Shown: in pieces, positions 1 to 6,988 of the stretch
How positions within the stretch are numbered: the stretch's first letter is position 1
How the letters are laid out: every line of letters begins with the position of its first letter
Source of the DNA: Candidatus Saccharimonadota bacterium
GTDB lineage: Bacteria > Patescibacteriota > Saccharimonadia > Saccharimonadales > Saccharimonadaceae
Reading direction: 5' to 3'
Assembly: GCA_030528355.1 (NCBI GenBank)
Contig: JAUMZA010000002.1
Location: 1-43,059, forward strand
DNA length: 43,059 nucleotides
Position numbers and translations under genes: made by a program
The notes under the pieces: model-generated
Seen by the model: the letters and a program-made list of their open reading frames with translations, nothing else
Databases searched by the model: none
Told to the model about the DNA's origin: nothing

Positions 1-1785
1 AGCGAAGTCAAAGCCGAACTACCACACCGCTTTGACACCGAAGCCGAGGCTGAGGCGTTCCTACGTAGCCTGCTTAATGCCACCTTCACTATCACCGACA
101 TTAAAACCACGCCTGGCACCCGCAACCCAAGTGCACCGTTTACCACCAGCACCTTGCAGCAAGACGCCAATGCCAAACTTGGCTTTGGTAGCAAGGCAAC
201 CATGGCGGCGGCTCAAAAGCTCTACCAGGCGGGTAAAATTACCTATATGCGAACCGATAGCGTTAACCTTAGTAGCCAAGCAGTGGCGGCAGCGGCCAGC
301 TTTATTACAGAAGAATTTGGTGCTGAATATTCGCAGGTTCGTAAGTTCAAAACCAAAGCTAGCGGCGCGCAAGAAGCTCACGAGGCAATTCGCCCAACTG
401 ATATTCGGGTTGCCAAAGCATCAAGCAGCGAATACGATCAAAAACTGTATGATTTGATTCGTCGCCGCACGCTGGCCAGCCAAATGGCACCAGCCAAGCT
501 CGAAAAAACAACCGTTACCATTGCTGTGTCGGGTAGCCAGCATCACTTTGAAGCCAAGGGCGAAGTCATTTTGTTTGATGGCTTTTTGAAGGTTTATGGC
601 GGCAGCAAAAAAGAGGCCGACATTCTACCAGCCATGCACAGTGGCGATACACTACACCTGCACGAAGCCACTGCTCGCCAAACCTTTGCCCGCCCGCCAG
701 CCCGCTACACCGAAGGTTCGCTGGTGAAGAAGCTTGAAGACCTTGGCATTGGCCGCCCATCAACCTACGCCACCATTATCGATACCATTCAAACCCGCGG
801 CTATGTTGAAAAGGGGATGGGCGAAGGTGCCAGCCGTGATGTTGTGCTGTTTAGCTTGGCTGATGGCGAGGTAGTGCGTGATATTGTGCAAGAAAAAACC
901 GGTGCCGATAAAGGCAAACTTATCCCAACCCCAAGCGGTGAACTCATTGCCGACTTTTTAACCGAACATTTTACCCAAATTGTTGATTACGGCTTTACCG
1001 CCAATGTTGAAGAAGAGTTTGACGCCATTGCTGCCGATAAATTGGCTCGCAACACCATGCTGCAAAACTTTTACACACCATTTAGCAAACTGATTGCCGC
1101 CTCGGGCGGGATTGACCGCAGTAAGGTTGGTGCTAATCGTGAAGTTGGTACCGATCCAAAAACTGGCAAGCCAATTATTGCTCGCTTTGGCCGCTTTGGC
1201 CCAATGTTGCAACTTGGCTCAACCGAAGCAGACGACAAACCGCAATTTGCCCCAATGCCTGCTGGTGCCAAGATTGAAACCGTCACACTCGAACAAGCAC
1301 TAGAAATGTTTAAGCTGCCACGCCTGGTTGGCCAGACTGCCGACGGGCAAGATATTAAAGCCAACATTGGCCGCTTTGGCCCGTACATTCAGGTTGGCAA
1401 ATTATTTGTCAGCATCAAGCCAGAAGACCCCCACACCATTACGCCTGAAAAGGCACGTGAACTCTACGACGAAAAACTCAAAGCCGAAGCCGCTAAAAAT
1501 ATCGCTGATTTTGGTGATGGTATAAAAGTGCTCAATGGACGCTATGGTCCGTATGTTACTAATGGCGCCAAGAATGTAAAGATTCCAAAAGATACCGACC
1601 CAGCCACCATCACCCACGAACAAGCCAAGGAAATGCTCGATGCTGCACCAGCTGCCAAAAAACGCGCATCCAGTAAAACCACTGCCAAAGCCACCAAAAA
1701 GGCAGCCAAAACGACCACCAAAGCCAAGGCGAGCACCCGCAAAACTACTGCCAAAAAAGCTACTACCCGCAAAAAAGGCGAGTAA
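1..1785 (+). CDS. topA: DNA topoisomerase I (type IA), C-terminal part, 5' end outside window
   Basis: Type IA topoisomerase that relaxes negative supercoils by transient single-strand cleavage. The frame is open from base 1 and the start lies upstream of the window; about 594 residues are visible. The active-site tyrosine sits in the motif ITYMRTDS, with the Tyr codon at 244-246. A second family block is LGIGRPSTYATII (about 745-783). The C-terminus carries three repeats with the pattern GRFGPxxQxG or GRYGPYVTNG (about 1190, 1370 and 1540) in place of Cys4 zinc ribbons, as in topoisomerase I forms that lack zinc fingers. It ends in a Lys/Ala/Thr-rich basic tail of about 45 residues, probably for DNA binding. 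No convincing terminator follows; the small hairpin at about 1789-1801 has no T-run. Identification is firm; only the N-terminus is missing. Confidence 0.97.
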   Translation, partial: SEVKAELPHRFDTEAEAEAFLRSLLNATFTITDIKTTPGTRNPSAPFTTSTLQQDANAKLGFGSKATMAAAQKLYQAGKITYMRTDSVNLSSQAVAAAASFITEEFGAEYSQVRKFKTKASGAQEAHEAIRPTDIRVAKASSSEYDQKLYDLIRRRTLASQMAPAKLEKTTVTIAVSGSQHHFEAKGEVILFDGFLKVYGGSKKEADILPAMHSGDTLHLHEATARQTFARPPARYTEGSLVKKLEDLGIGRPSTYATIIDTIQTRGYVEKGMGEGASRDVVLFSLADGEVVRDIVQEKTGADKGKLIPTPSGELIADFLTEHFTQIVDYGFTANVEEEFDAIAADKLARNTMLQNFYTPFSKLIAASGGIDRSKVGANREVGTDPKTGKPIIARFGRFGPMLQLGSTEADDKPQFAPMPAGAKIETVTLEQALEMFKLPRLVGQTADGQDIKANIGRFGPYIQVGKLFVSIKPEDPHTITPEKARELYDEKLKAEAAKNIADFGDGIKVLNGRYGPYVTNGAKNVKIPKDTDPATITHEQAKEMLDAAPAAKKRASSKTTAKATKKAAKTTTKAKASTRKTTAKKATTRKKGE

Positions 1786-1831
1786 ATAATTCTGCGGCAG
1801 AACAATAGGGCGGCATTCAATTGTCGCACTA

Positions 1832-1860
1832 TTGCATTTATATTAAATATCTGTTATAAT
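1832..1860 (+). promoter_or_regulatory. Sigma70-type promoter for the 146-aa gene
   Basis: -35 TTGCAT at 1832-1837, a 17-nt spacer and -10 TATAAT at 1855-1860, with an upstream TGn extension (TGT). Transcription would start near 1867, giving a 5' UTR of about 90 nt that contains two direct copies of GGCTAT (near 1892 and 1901). The transcript would run through the gene at 1958 into the hammerhead ribozyme. Confidence 0.7.
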
Positions 1861-1957
1861 AAGAAGATTGAGGTTTTATTGTTTGTGAGAGTGGCTATCA
1901 GGGCTATTCGCAATAAATCCTCGCTCCTTGACAACCAATCGAAAGGAGAAGACGCTC

Positions 1958-2398
1958 ATGTCTTCTTTGTCCCCAGCTAACATGTTGCGTCGCCTGCATG
2001 AATGTATCAGCGACGTGACAGTACGTAAGCACACCATCGCCTTGGCAGAAGATGATATCACGGTTAAAACACGTGTTTCGTTCAAAGCAGACCGCCAGCT
2101 TGCAAAAGAGCAGCAATACGACGAACTGTACAGTCAGCTTGTCGATTACACCCACAAGCTACTACACCTAGTGAGCAAGCTACCTCCAGAAGAAGACTAC
2201 ACGTACCGCCATCATAACACCTTCACGAACGATCACCACATCGAGTACGGCTCGGCCATTGTGTGTATCAAGGTGACTATCAAGGCACCGCCACGCACGA
2301 GCGACACCCCCTTGAAGGACTACGAAATGGACGATAAAGTCGGTACGATTGTAGAAGATAAGATGTTCCGTGCAGCCAAAGCACTGGTAAGCCCATAA
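1958..2398 (+). CDS. Unrecognised 146-aa protein, host gene of the hammerhead 3' UTR
   Basis: I do not recognise this protein. The ATG at 1958 is chosen because GAAAGGAGAAG (1941-1951) gives a good Shine-Dalgarno at about 9 nt; an in-frame ATG at 1928 has none. The 146-aa product has no signal peptide or membrane segment. It is mixed alpha/beta in look, with a helical first third (SSLSPANMLRRLHECI), many His and Tyr residues in the middle (YTYRHHNTFTNDHH) and a final helix. It is transcribed alone from the promoter at 1832-1860. The 3' UTR contains a hairpin and then a hammerhead ribozyme that starts 42 nt after the stop. A small cytosolic RNA- or ribosome-associated protein is conceivable, but nothing in the sequence proves it. 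Confidence 0.75.
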   Translation: MSSLSPANMLRRLHECISDVTVRKHTIALAEDDITVKTRVSFKADRQLAKEQQYDELYSQLVDYTHKLLHLVSKLPPEEDYTYRHHNTFTNDHHIEYGSAIVCIKVTIKAPPRTSDTPLKDYEMDDKVGTIVEDKMFRAAKALVSP

Positions 2399-2442
2399 AA
2401 CTCGACACTGCGGACTCCTGCCTTTCATTCGGTTGTTGAGTT
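2399..2442 (+). other. Hairpin in 3' UTR just before the hammerhead
   Basis: CTCGACA (2401-2407) pairs with TGTTGAG (2434-2440) with one G-U pair. It can be extended by AA (2399-2400) with TT (2441-2442). A small inner stem GCGG/CTGC is possible within 2410-2422. There is no T-run, so it is not a terminator. Its lower base pairs use the first two bases of hammerhead stem III, so the two structures could compete. Confidence 0.5.
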
Positions 2443-2523
2443 CGCTCTGTAATTTTGGCGATTACACTGATGAGTCCCGTGGCAACCTACTACACAAATT
2501 GCCGCACCAAGGACGAAAGCGAA
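2441..2523 (+). ncRNA. Hammerhead ribozyme, type III
   Basis: Self-cleaving RNA with the complete hammerhead core. Stem III is TTCGCT (2441-2446) with AGCGAA (2518-2523), 6 bp. The cleavage triplet CTC ends at C2447, so the cut falls between 2447 and 2448. Stem I is TGTAA (2448-2452) with TTACA (2462-2466), perfect, with loop 2453-2461. The core CTGATGA is at 2467-2473. Stem II is GTCC (2474-2477) with GGAC (2511-2514), extended past an asymmetric internal loop by GTGGCAA (2479-2485) with TTGCCGC (2499-2505, one G-U), leaving a terminal loop at 2486-2498. The core GAA is at 2515-2517 and A2518 pairs with T2446, as the fold requires. All invariant nucleotides (CUGANGA, GAA, A15.1-U16.1, H17) are present. 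Because the 5' and 3' ends meet in stem III, the type is III. The internal loop in stem II and the large loop I could make the usual stem I-stem II tertiary contact. It lies between two genes. Confidence 0.93.
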
Positions 2524-2572
2524 TACTGGACTATCTCATAACCATAAGAAATATAAAAGTCCTAAAACATTG

Positions 2573-2603
2573 TTTACAAAAATCGTAAAAAACGTGCTAT
2601 AAT
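2573..2603 (+). promoter_or_regulatory. Upstream promoter P1 of the sigma4-HARE gene
   Basis: -35 TTTACA at 2573-2578 and an extended -10 TGC-TATAAT (TATAAT at 2598-2603). The 19-nt spacer is long, but the TGn extension compensates. It lies downstream of the hammerhead, so its transcripts would not contain the ribozyme. Confidence 0.5.
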
Positions 2604-2624
2604 AGTATAAATTATGGTATGTAT

Positions 2625-2653
2625 TTGACATGAAATTAAATATGTTATATAAT
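2625..2653 (+). promoter_or_regulatory. Main promoter P2 of the sigma4-HARE gene
   Basis: Perfect consensus: TTGACA at 2625-2630, a 17-nt spacer and TATAAT at 2648-2653. Transcription would start near 2660, giving a leader of about 60 nt with the Shine-Dalgarno GAGAGGA at 2711-2717. Confidence 0.8.
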
Positions 2654-2722
2654 ACAAAACATAGCGAAACATAAGTCAATAATAAGTAAACGTAATTCTG
2701 AGGTGAGGCAGAGAGGAACCCC

Positions 2723-3781
2723 ATGAGCGAAGCTCCGACGCAAGAACAGGTTATCGATATTAAAGCGGCTGTAAAAGCCATTATTGATTCAATCGAACAA
2801 GAGCGTGAGCGTGAAATTATCACACGCCGCTTTGGACTATACGAACGCAAGGAAACACTCGAGCAGATCGGAGAACTGCTTGGTATTACCCGTGAGCGTG
2901 TCCGACAGCTCGAAAAAGCGATTCTTATTCGAGTCAAAATGATGGCAGAACGTGGCGACCTGCCAGATATCACTGCCAGCGAGAAGGTAATTATCCGCAC
3001 CCTTAGCGACCTTGGCCGTACCGCCCGTGTACAAGACCTTACCGACACCTTACTTGGCAAAAAAAGCGACGCCCGTGAACGTGCCCACATTGCCTTTATT
3101 GCCGAGCTTGCACCGCATCTTACTGTCATCAACGAAACCGATAATTATCACCACGGAGTGGCAATCGCAGAGTATGGCGATGAAAAGAAAATCCGCAAAC
3201 AAGTGGATGAAATTCTCAAAACCATCAAAACTCATAAGCAACCGCTTTCGATTGAAGAACTGCACGATAAGCTCAGCTACGAGCATCCAAATCACGTGAA
3301 GGCACTGGCCAGTATCTCGAAGCACCTTGCTCACCTGAAGGATATCTGGGGGCTTACCAAGTGGCCAACCGTTAATCCAAAGAATATTCGCGATAAAATC
3401 TTTGTAATCTTGAATGAAGCCGGCAAACCGCTGCACTTTTCTGAAATTGCTGATGCCATCAAAGAAAGTGACTTTAACCGTAAAGACGTTACCACACAGG
3501 CTATTCACAACGAGCTTATTAAAGATAAGCGATTTATCCTGATTGGTCGTGGTATTTACGCACTCGATAGTTGGGGCTACAGCAAGGGTACTGTCACTGA
3601 TACCATTACTGATGTACTGACAAAAGCCGGCGAGCCGCTCCATCGTGATGAAATTGTTCGACGAGTGCTTGAAAGCCGCCAAGTCAAAGAAACTACCATC
3701 TTGCTTAATTTGCAAAGTAAGCCACAGTTTAAGCGTGTGGCCAAAGCTACTTACGCACTGGCTGATACAAATAAAGCGTAG
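2723..3781 (+). CDS. Sigma-70 region 4 / HARE-HTH fusion, RNA polymerase delta-like regulator
   Basis: Putative DNA-binding transcription factor of 352 aa. Residues about 20-75 resemble sigma-70 region 4: REIITRRFGLYERKETLEQI, then the helix-turn-helix LLGITRERVRQLEKA, which normally reads the -35 box. No sigma region 2 is present, so it cannot be a complete sigma factor. The rest contains at least two HARE-HTH winged-helix repeats, as in RNA polymerase delta (RpoE): one near residues 225-285 (AGKPLHFSEIADAIKES, ending GRGIYALDSWG) and one near 295-345 (AGEPLHRDEIVRRVL, ending KATYALAD). A weaker copy may lie near residues 170-215. It has its own tandem promoters and a Shine-Dalgarno, GAGAGGA. 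A role at promoters is inferred from the domains; its targets are unknown. Confidence 0.8.
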   Translation: MSEAPTQEQVIDIKAAVKAIIDSIEQEREREIITRRFGLYERKETLEQIGELLGITRERVRQLEKAILIRVKMMAERGDLPDITASEKVIIRTLSDLGRTARVQDLTDTLLGKKSDARERAHIAFIAELAPHLTVINETDNYHHGVAIAEYGDEKKIRKQVDEILKTIKTHKQPLSIEELHDKLSYEHPNHVKALASISKHLAHLKDIWGLTKWPTVNPKNIRDKIFVILNEAGKPLHFSEIADAIKESDFNRKDVTTQAIHNELIKDKRFILIGRGIYALDSWGYSKGTVTDTITDVLTKAGEPLHRDEIVRRVLESRQVKETTILLNLQSKPQFKRVAKATYALADTNKA

Positions 3782-3791
3782 GCATTTCAGG

Positions 3792-3813
3792 TATCACCAA
3801 TAGGTGATATGAT
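3792..3813 (+). promoter_or_regulatory. Inverted repeat overlapping a -10 box before the VirD4-like gene
   Basis: TATCACC (3792-3798), loop AATA, GGTGATA (3803-3809): a perfect 7-bp inverted repeat. Its right arm overlaps a possible -10 TATGAT (3808-3813), 11 nt before the ATG at 3825. This is the layout of a repressor operator; no T-run follows, so it is not a terminator. The repressor is unknown. Confidence 0.45.
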
Positions 3814-3824
3814 AGAGAGGTAGT

Positions 3825-6800
3825 ATGTCGTTTTTTGTCGAATTCTTACAGCTTATCCTCTCACCGTGGGTGTGGGTGCCAGTTTGTATTATATTAGGAT
3901 TTTTAACCTGGCAAAATAATCGACGAGCCCGTGAGATTCTTACGGTTGAAAGCACGTTATTGGTGCTTGAAATCCCTAAAACTAACGACAAATCCGAGCT
4001 TGCCGCAGAGCAGTTATTTGCCAGCTTACATGGTATTTTGCGTGACGCCGCCGATCTAAAAAAGAGCGGGGGAGTGCAAGAGCATCTTAGTTTTGAAATT
4101 GCCAGCGTCAATGGGCAAATTCGTTTTTACGTCTGGACACCAAAAACCCTGCAAAGTTTTGTTGAGGGGCAGATTTATTCACAATACCCAAGTGTACAAA
4201 TTCATGAGGCTACCGAAGATTACGTGGCACACGAACGACACCATAATGTAATCCACACCGCTGAAATTACCGTGACCGATAGTCAATTTTTGCCAATTAA
4301 AACCTTCCAGAGTTTTGAGGTTGACCCGCTAGCCGGCATTACCGGTACGCTTGCCAAGCTAGAAGACACCAACGAAGAGTTGTGGGTACAGATGCTCATT
4401 CGCCCAATCCCTGATGCCTGGCACAAAGATAGCTACCAGTGGATTGACCAAGTCAAAAGTGGTGGCGGTGGCTTGTTTGGTGGCGGTGGTATGCAGTGGC
4501 TAGGCATGCTATTTGCCGCCCTTTGGAAAGCACCAGAACAAGGTGATGATGGTAGTGCAAAAGTAGAGCTATCCGAACGTGATAAAAATCGCATTGCCGA
4601 AGCCGAAAAGAAGGCGGCCAAGCTTGGCTATCAGGTAAAAATTAGGCTAGCCTATCTTGGCAACAGCCCAGCCAACGCCAGATTGCGCATGCAGGCAATT
4701 GTAGGAACATTCAAACAATATAACAGCACCAATCTAAATGGCTTTAAGGTGGCCAACCCCTCGTTTGAAAAAGAATCAATTGCCGCCTATCGCAACCGTT
4801 TGTTTGCCGATGATGGCTTTATTTTGAATATTGAAGAGCTGGCTTCTGTCTTCCACCTGCCACACACCAATGTAGAAACGCCAAATATTGTATGGGCGAG
4901 CACCAAAACAGCCGAACCGCCAGCCAAACTACCAGTGATTACTGGCAATCCTGCCAATGATGAAAATATTTCTGCATTTGGGCTCACTAACTTCCGGGGG
5001 ATTAACCACCAATTTGGCATGTTGCGTTACGACCGCTCGCGCCATGTCTACATTATTGGACAAACTGGTGCCGGTAAGTCTGGGTTGCTTGAATTATTTG
5101 CGTTGAGTGATGTATTCCACAATCAAGGCTACGCCATTATCGACCCGCACGGCGACTTTGCCATCAATAATATGAAGTTTATTCCACCGCACCGTATTAA
5201 AGATGTGATTTACTTTAACCCGGCCGATACCTCATATCCAGTTGGATTTAACCCGCTTGAAGTGACCGATCCAAATATGAAAAGCAATATTTCATCAGAG
5301 GTGATTGGCGTGCTCAAGCGCATGTTTGGCGAAAGCTGGGGGCCACGCCTAGAATACATTTTACGCTACACGATTTTGGCACTACTTGACCGCCCAGAAA
5401 CCACCATGCTTGATATTGCCCGCATGCTAACCGATAAAAAGTTCCGCAAAGAAACGCTTGATTACTGCCAAGACACCGTGGTGCTGCAATTTTGGAAGCA
5501 AGAATTTGGCCAGTGGGGCGACAAGCAGGTGAATGAAGCGATTGCACCAGTGCTGAACAAGGTGGGTGCGTTTACCGCCAACCCAGTAATTCGCAATATT
5601 ATTGGACAGCCAAAATCAACATTTAATATTCGCAAAATTATGGATGAAGGCAAGATTTTGGTGGTAAATCTTTCAAAGGGTTTGATTGGTGAAGACAACG
5701 CCGGCATTTTGGGTAGCTTTTTGGTAACAAAAATTCAGCTGGCCGCCATGAGTCGTTCGGATATTCCAGATGTGAAAGATCGCCGGCCATTTTATCTATA
5801 TGTGGATGAGTTTCAGAACTTTGCTACTGATTCGTTTGCCACCATTCTTTCAGAGGCACGTAAATATGGCTTAAATTTGACAGTTGCCAACCAATATATT
5901 TCGCAGATGACCGAAACGGTGCGCGGGGCAGTGTTTGGTAATGTTGGCACGATGATTTCGTTCCGTGTTTCGGCCGAAGATGCCCAGGTGCTTGCACAGC
6001 AGTTTGAGCCACAGTTTGAAGCCTCAGATCTACTGCAGATGCATAATCGACATTTTATTATCAATATGGTGATTCAGGGTGAAAAAGCCCCCGCCTTTAG
6101 CGCCACCACACTTAACTTGCCACCGCCACGAGTGGATAATTCACCAGCCATCATTGAATCATCTCGTCAGCAATTTAGCCGCCCTCGTGCTGATGTAGAG
6201 GCAGCCATTAATGCAATTATTCAACCACCCGAAACGCTTAAAAAGCCAAAGCAGCCAGCCCAGCCGCAAAGGCCAGCCATGCCACGGCAGCCGCACGTTG
6301 CCAGTCCTCAGCCTCAGCCACGGCCAACACCGTCTACACCGCAACGTACAGCTGCTCCTGCACCAACTCCACCACAAAAGCCAGCTACTAGCCTTGTAGA
6401 ATCCCTGCAAGCCTCACGGGCAAATGCTACGGCCAGGCCGCTACCAATCGCCAAACAAGCCCCTTCGGGCAAACTACAGCGTTTAGAAGCCCTGCCTGAC
6501 ACCCCTACACCAGCCACCACACCACAACCTACACCAGTTGCGCAAGTCATTCAAAAAGATGGGGAAGTGCGAGTCAATCTACGTCAGCGGTCGGTTGCTA
6601 TGCCACAACCAACCAGAACAGTCTCAGCCCCAGCCGAACCCGCCATAGATGCCCCGCAAACTGCCCCAGAGGCTCCACAGGCTGCCACCACGCCACCATC
6701 GGCTCAAGCAGCCACTACACCAAATACAGCCGCTGAGACCGCTCCTGGGCCGAAAAAACGCCGTCGCCGTCGCCGTCGCAAAAAACCAGCAGGCGATAGC

Positions 6801-6836
6801 ACTACCACGCCACCAGCTGCCACACAGCAATCGTAA
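3825..6836 (+). CDS. Membrane-anchored VirD4/TraG-like ATPase with Pro-rich, Arg-rich tail
   Basis: Large AAA+/HerA-VirD4 family ATPase, 1003 aa. An N-terminal membrane segment (about residues 8-26, SPWVWVPVCIILGFLTW) is followed by a domain of about 380 residues without a clear match. The motor domain has Walker A GQTGAGKS at residues 412-419, followed by AIIDPHGDFA, and Walker B YLYVDEFQNF with Asp at 661. ANQYISQM near residue 690 resembles the TraM-recognition region of coupling proteins. After residue 780 there is a long Pro/Ala/Gln/Thr-rich linker, ending in a run of Arg and Lys near residue 985. Family knowledge suggests moving DNA or protein across the inner membrane, as in conjugation-like type IV secretion or competence. 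No other type IV secretion genes lie in the window. Shine-Dalgarno AGAGAGG precedes the ATG; an inverted repeat overlaps the promoter. A terminator follows. Confidence 0.85.
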   Translation: MSFFVEFLQLILSPWVWVPVCIILGFLTWQNNRRAREILTVESTLLVLEIPKTNDKSELAAEQLFASLHGILRDAADLKKSGGVQEHLSFEIASVNGQIRFYVWTPKTLQSFVEGQIYSQYPSVQIHEATEDYVAHERHHNVIHTAEITVTDSQFLPIKTFQSFEVDPLAGITGTLAKLEDTNEELWVQMLIRPIPDAWHKDSYQWIDQVKSGGGGLFGGGGMQWLGMLFAALWKAPEQGDDGSAKVELSERDKNRIAEAEKKAAKLGYQVKIRLAYLGNSPANARLRMQAIVGTFKQYNSTNLNGFKVANPSFEKESIAAYRNRLFADDGFILNIEELASVFHLPHTNVETPNIVWASTKTAEPPAKLPVITGNPANDENISAFGLTNFRGINHQFGMLRYDRSRHVYIIGQTGAGKSGLLELFALSDVFHNQGYAIIDPHGDFAINNMKFIPPHRIKDVIYFNPADTSYPVGFNPLEVTDPNMKSNISSEVIGVLKRMFGESWGPRLEYILRYTILALLDRPETTMLDIARMLTDKKFRKETLDYCQDTVVLQFWKQEFGQWGDKQVNEAIAPVLNKVGAFTANPVIRNIIGQPKSTFNIRKIMDEGKILVVNLSKGLIGEDNAGILGSFLVTKIQLAAMSRSDIPDVKDRRPFYLYVDEFQNFATDSFATILSEARKYGLNLTVANQYISQMTETVRGAVFGNVGTMISFRVSAEDAQVLAQQFEPQFEASDLLQMHNRHFIINMVIQGEKAPAFSATTLNLPPPRVDNSPAIIESSRQQFSRPRADVEAAINAIIQPPETLKKPKQPAQPQRPAMPRQPHVASPQPQPRPTPSTPQRTAAPAPTPPQKPATSLVESLQASRANATARPLPIAKQAPSGKLQRLEALPDTPTPATTPQPTPVAQVIQKDGEVRVNLRQRSVAMPQPTRTVSAPAEPAIDAPQTAPEAPQAATTPPSAQAATTPNTAAETAPGPKKRRRRRRRKKPAGDSTTTPPAATQQS

Positions 6837-6846
6837 ATAATCGACT

Positions 6847-6874
6847 CCGCCTCTGTTACTACAGAGGCGGTTTT
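6847..6874 (+). terminator. Rho-independent terminator after the VirD4-like gene
   Basis: CCGCCTCTG (6847-6855), loop TTACTA, CAGAGGCGG (6862-6870): a perfect 9-bp GC-rich stem followed by TTTT. It lies 10 nt after the stop codon. Confidence 0.9.
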
Positions 6875-6908
6875 ATAACAACAAGGTAAATTCTACAATG
6901 GCTTTTGG

Positions 6909-6936
6909 TTGACATACGCTATATATTGGGTATACA
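6909..6936 (+). promoter_or_regulatory. Promoter of the nrdDG operon
   Basis: -35 TTGACA at 6909-6914, a 16-nt spacer and -10 TATACA at 6931-6936. The first NrdR box fills the spacer and the second lies just downstream of the expected transcription start, a geometry that allows repression. Confidence 0.7.
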
Positions 6937-6964
6937 GTGAATACATAAGCACTATATATAGTGT
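6916..6964 (+). promoter_or_regulatory. Tandem NrdR boxes upstream of nrdD
   Basis: Box 1 (6916-6931) is ACGCTATATATTGGGT. Box 2 (6949-6964) contains the perfect 14-bp palindrome CACTATATATAGTG. Both match the NrdR consensus (acaCwAtATaTwGtgt), and their centres are 33 bp apart, about three helical turns, as in known NrdR operators. NrdR is the ATP/dATP-sensing repressor of ribonucleotide reductase genes. nrdR itself is not in this window. Confidence 0.85.
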
Positions 6965-6988
6965 AGTTAATACAAAATAATCACACAA

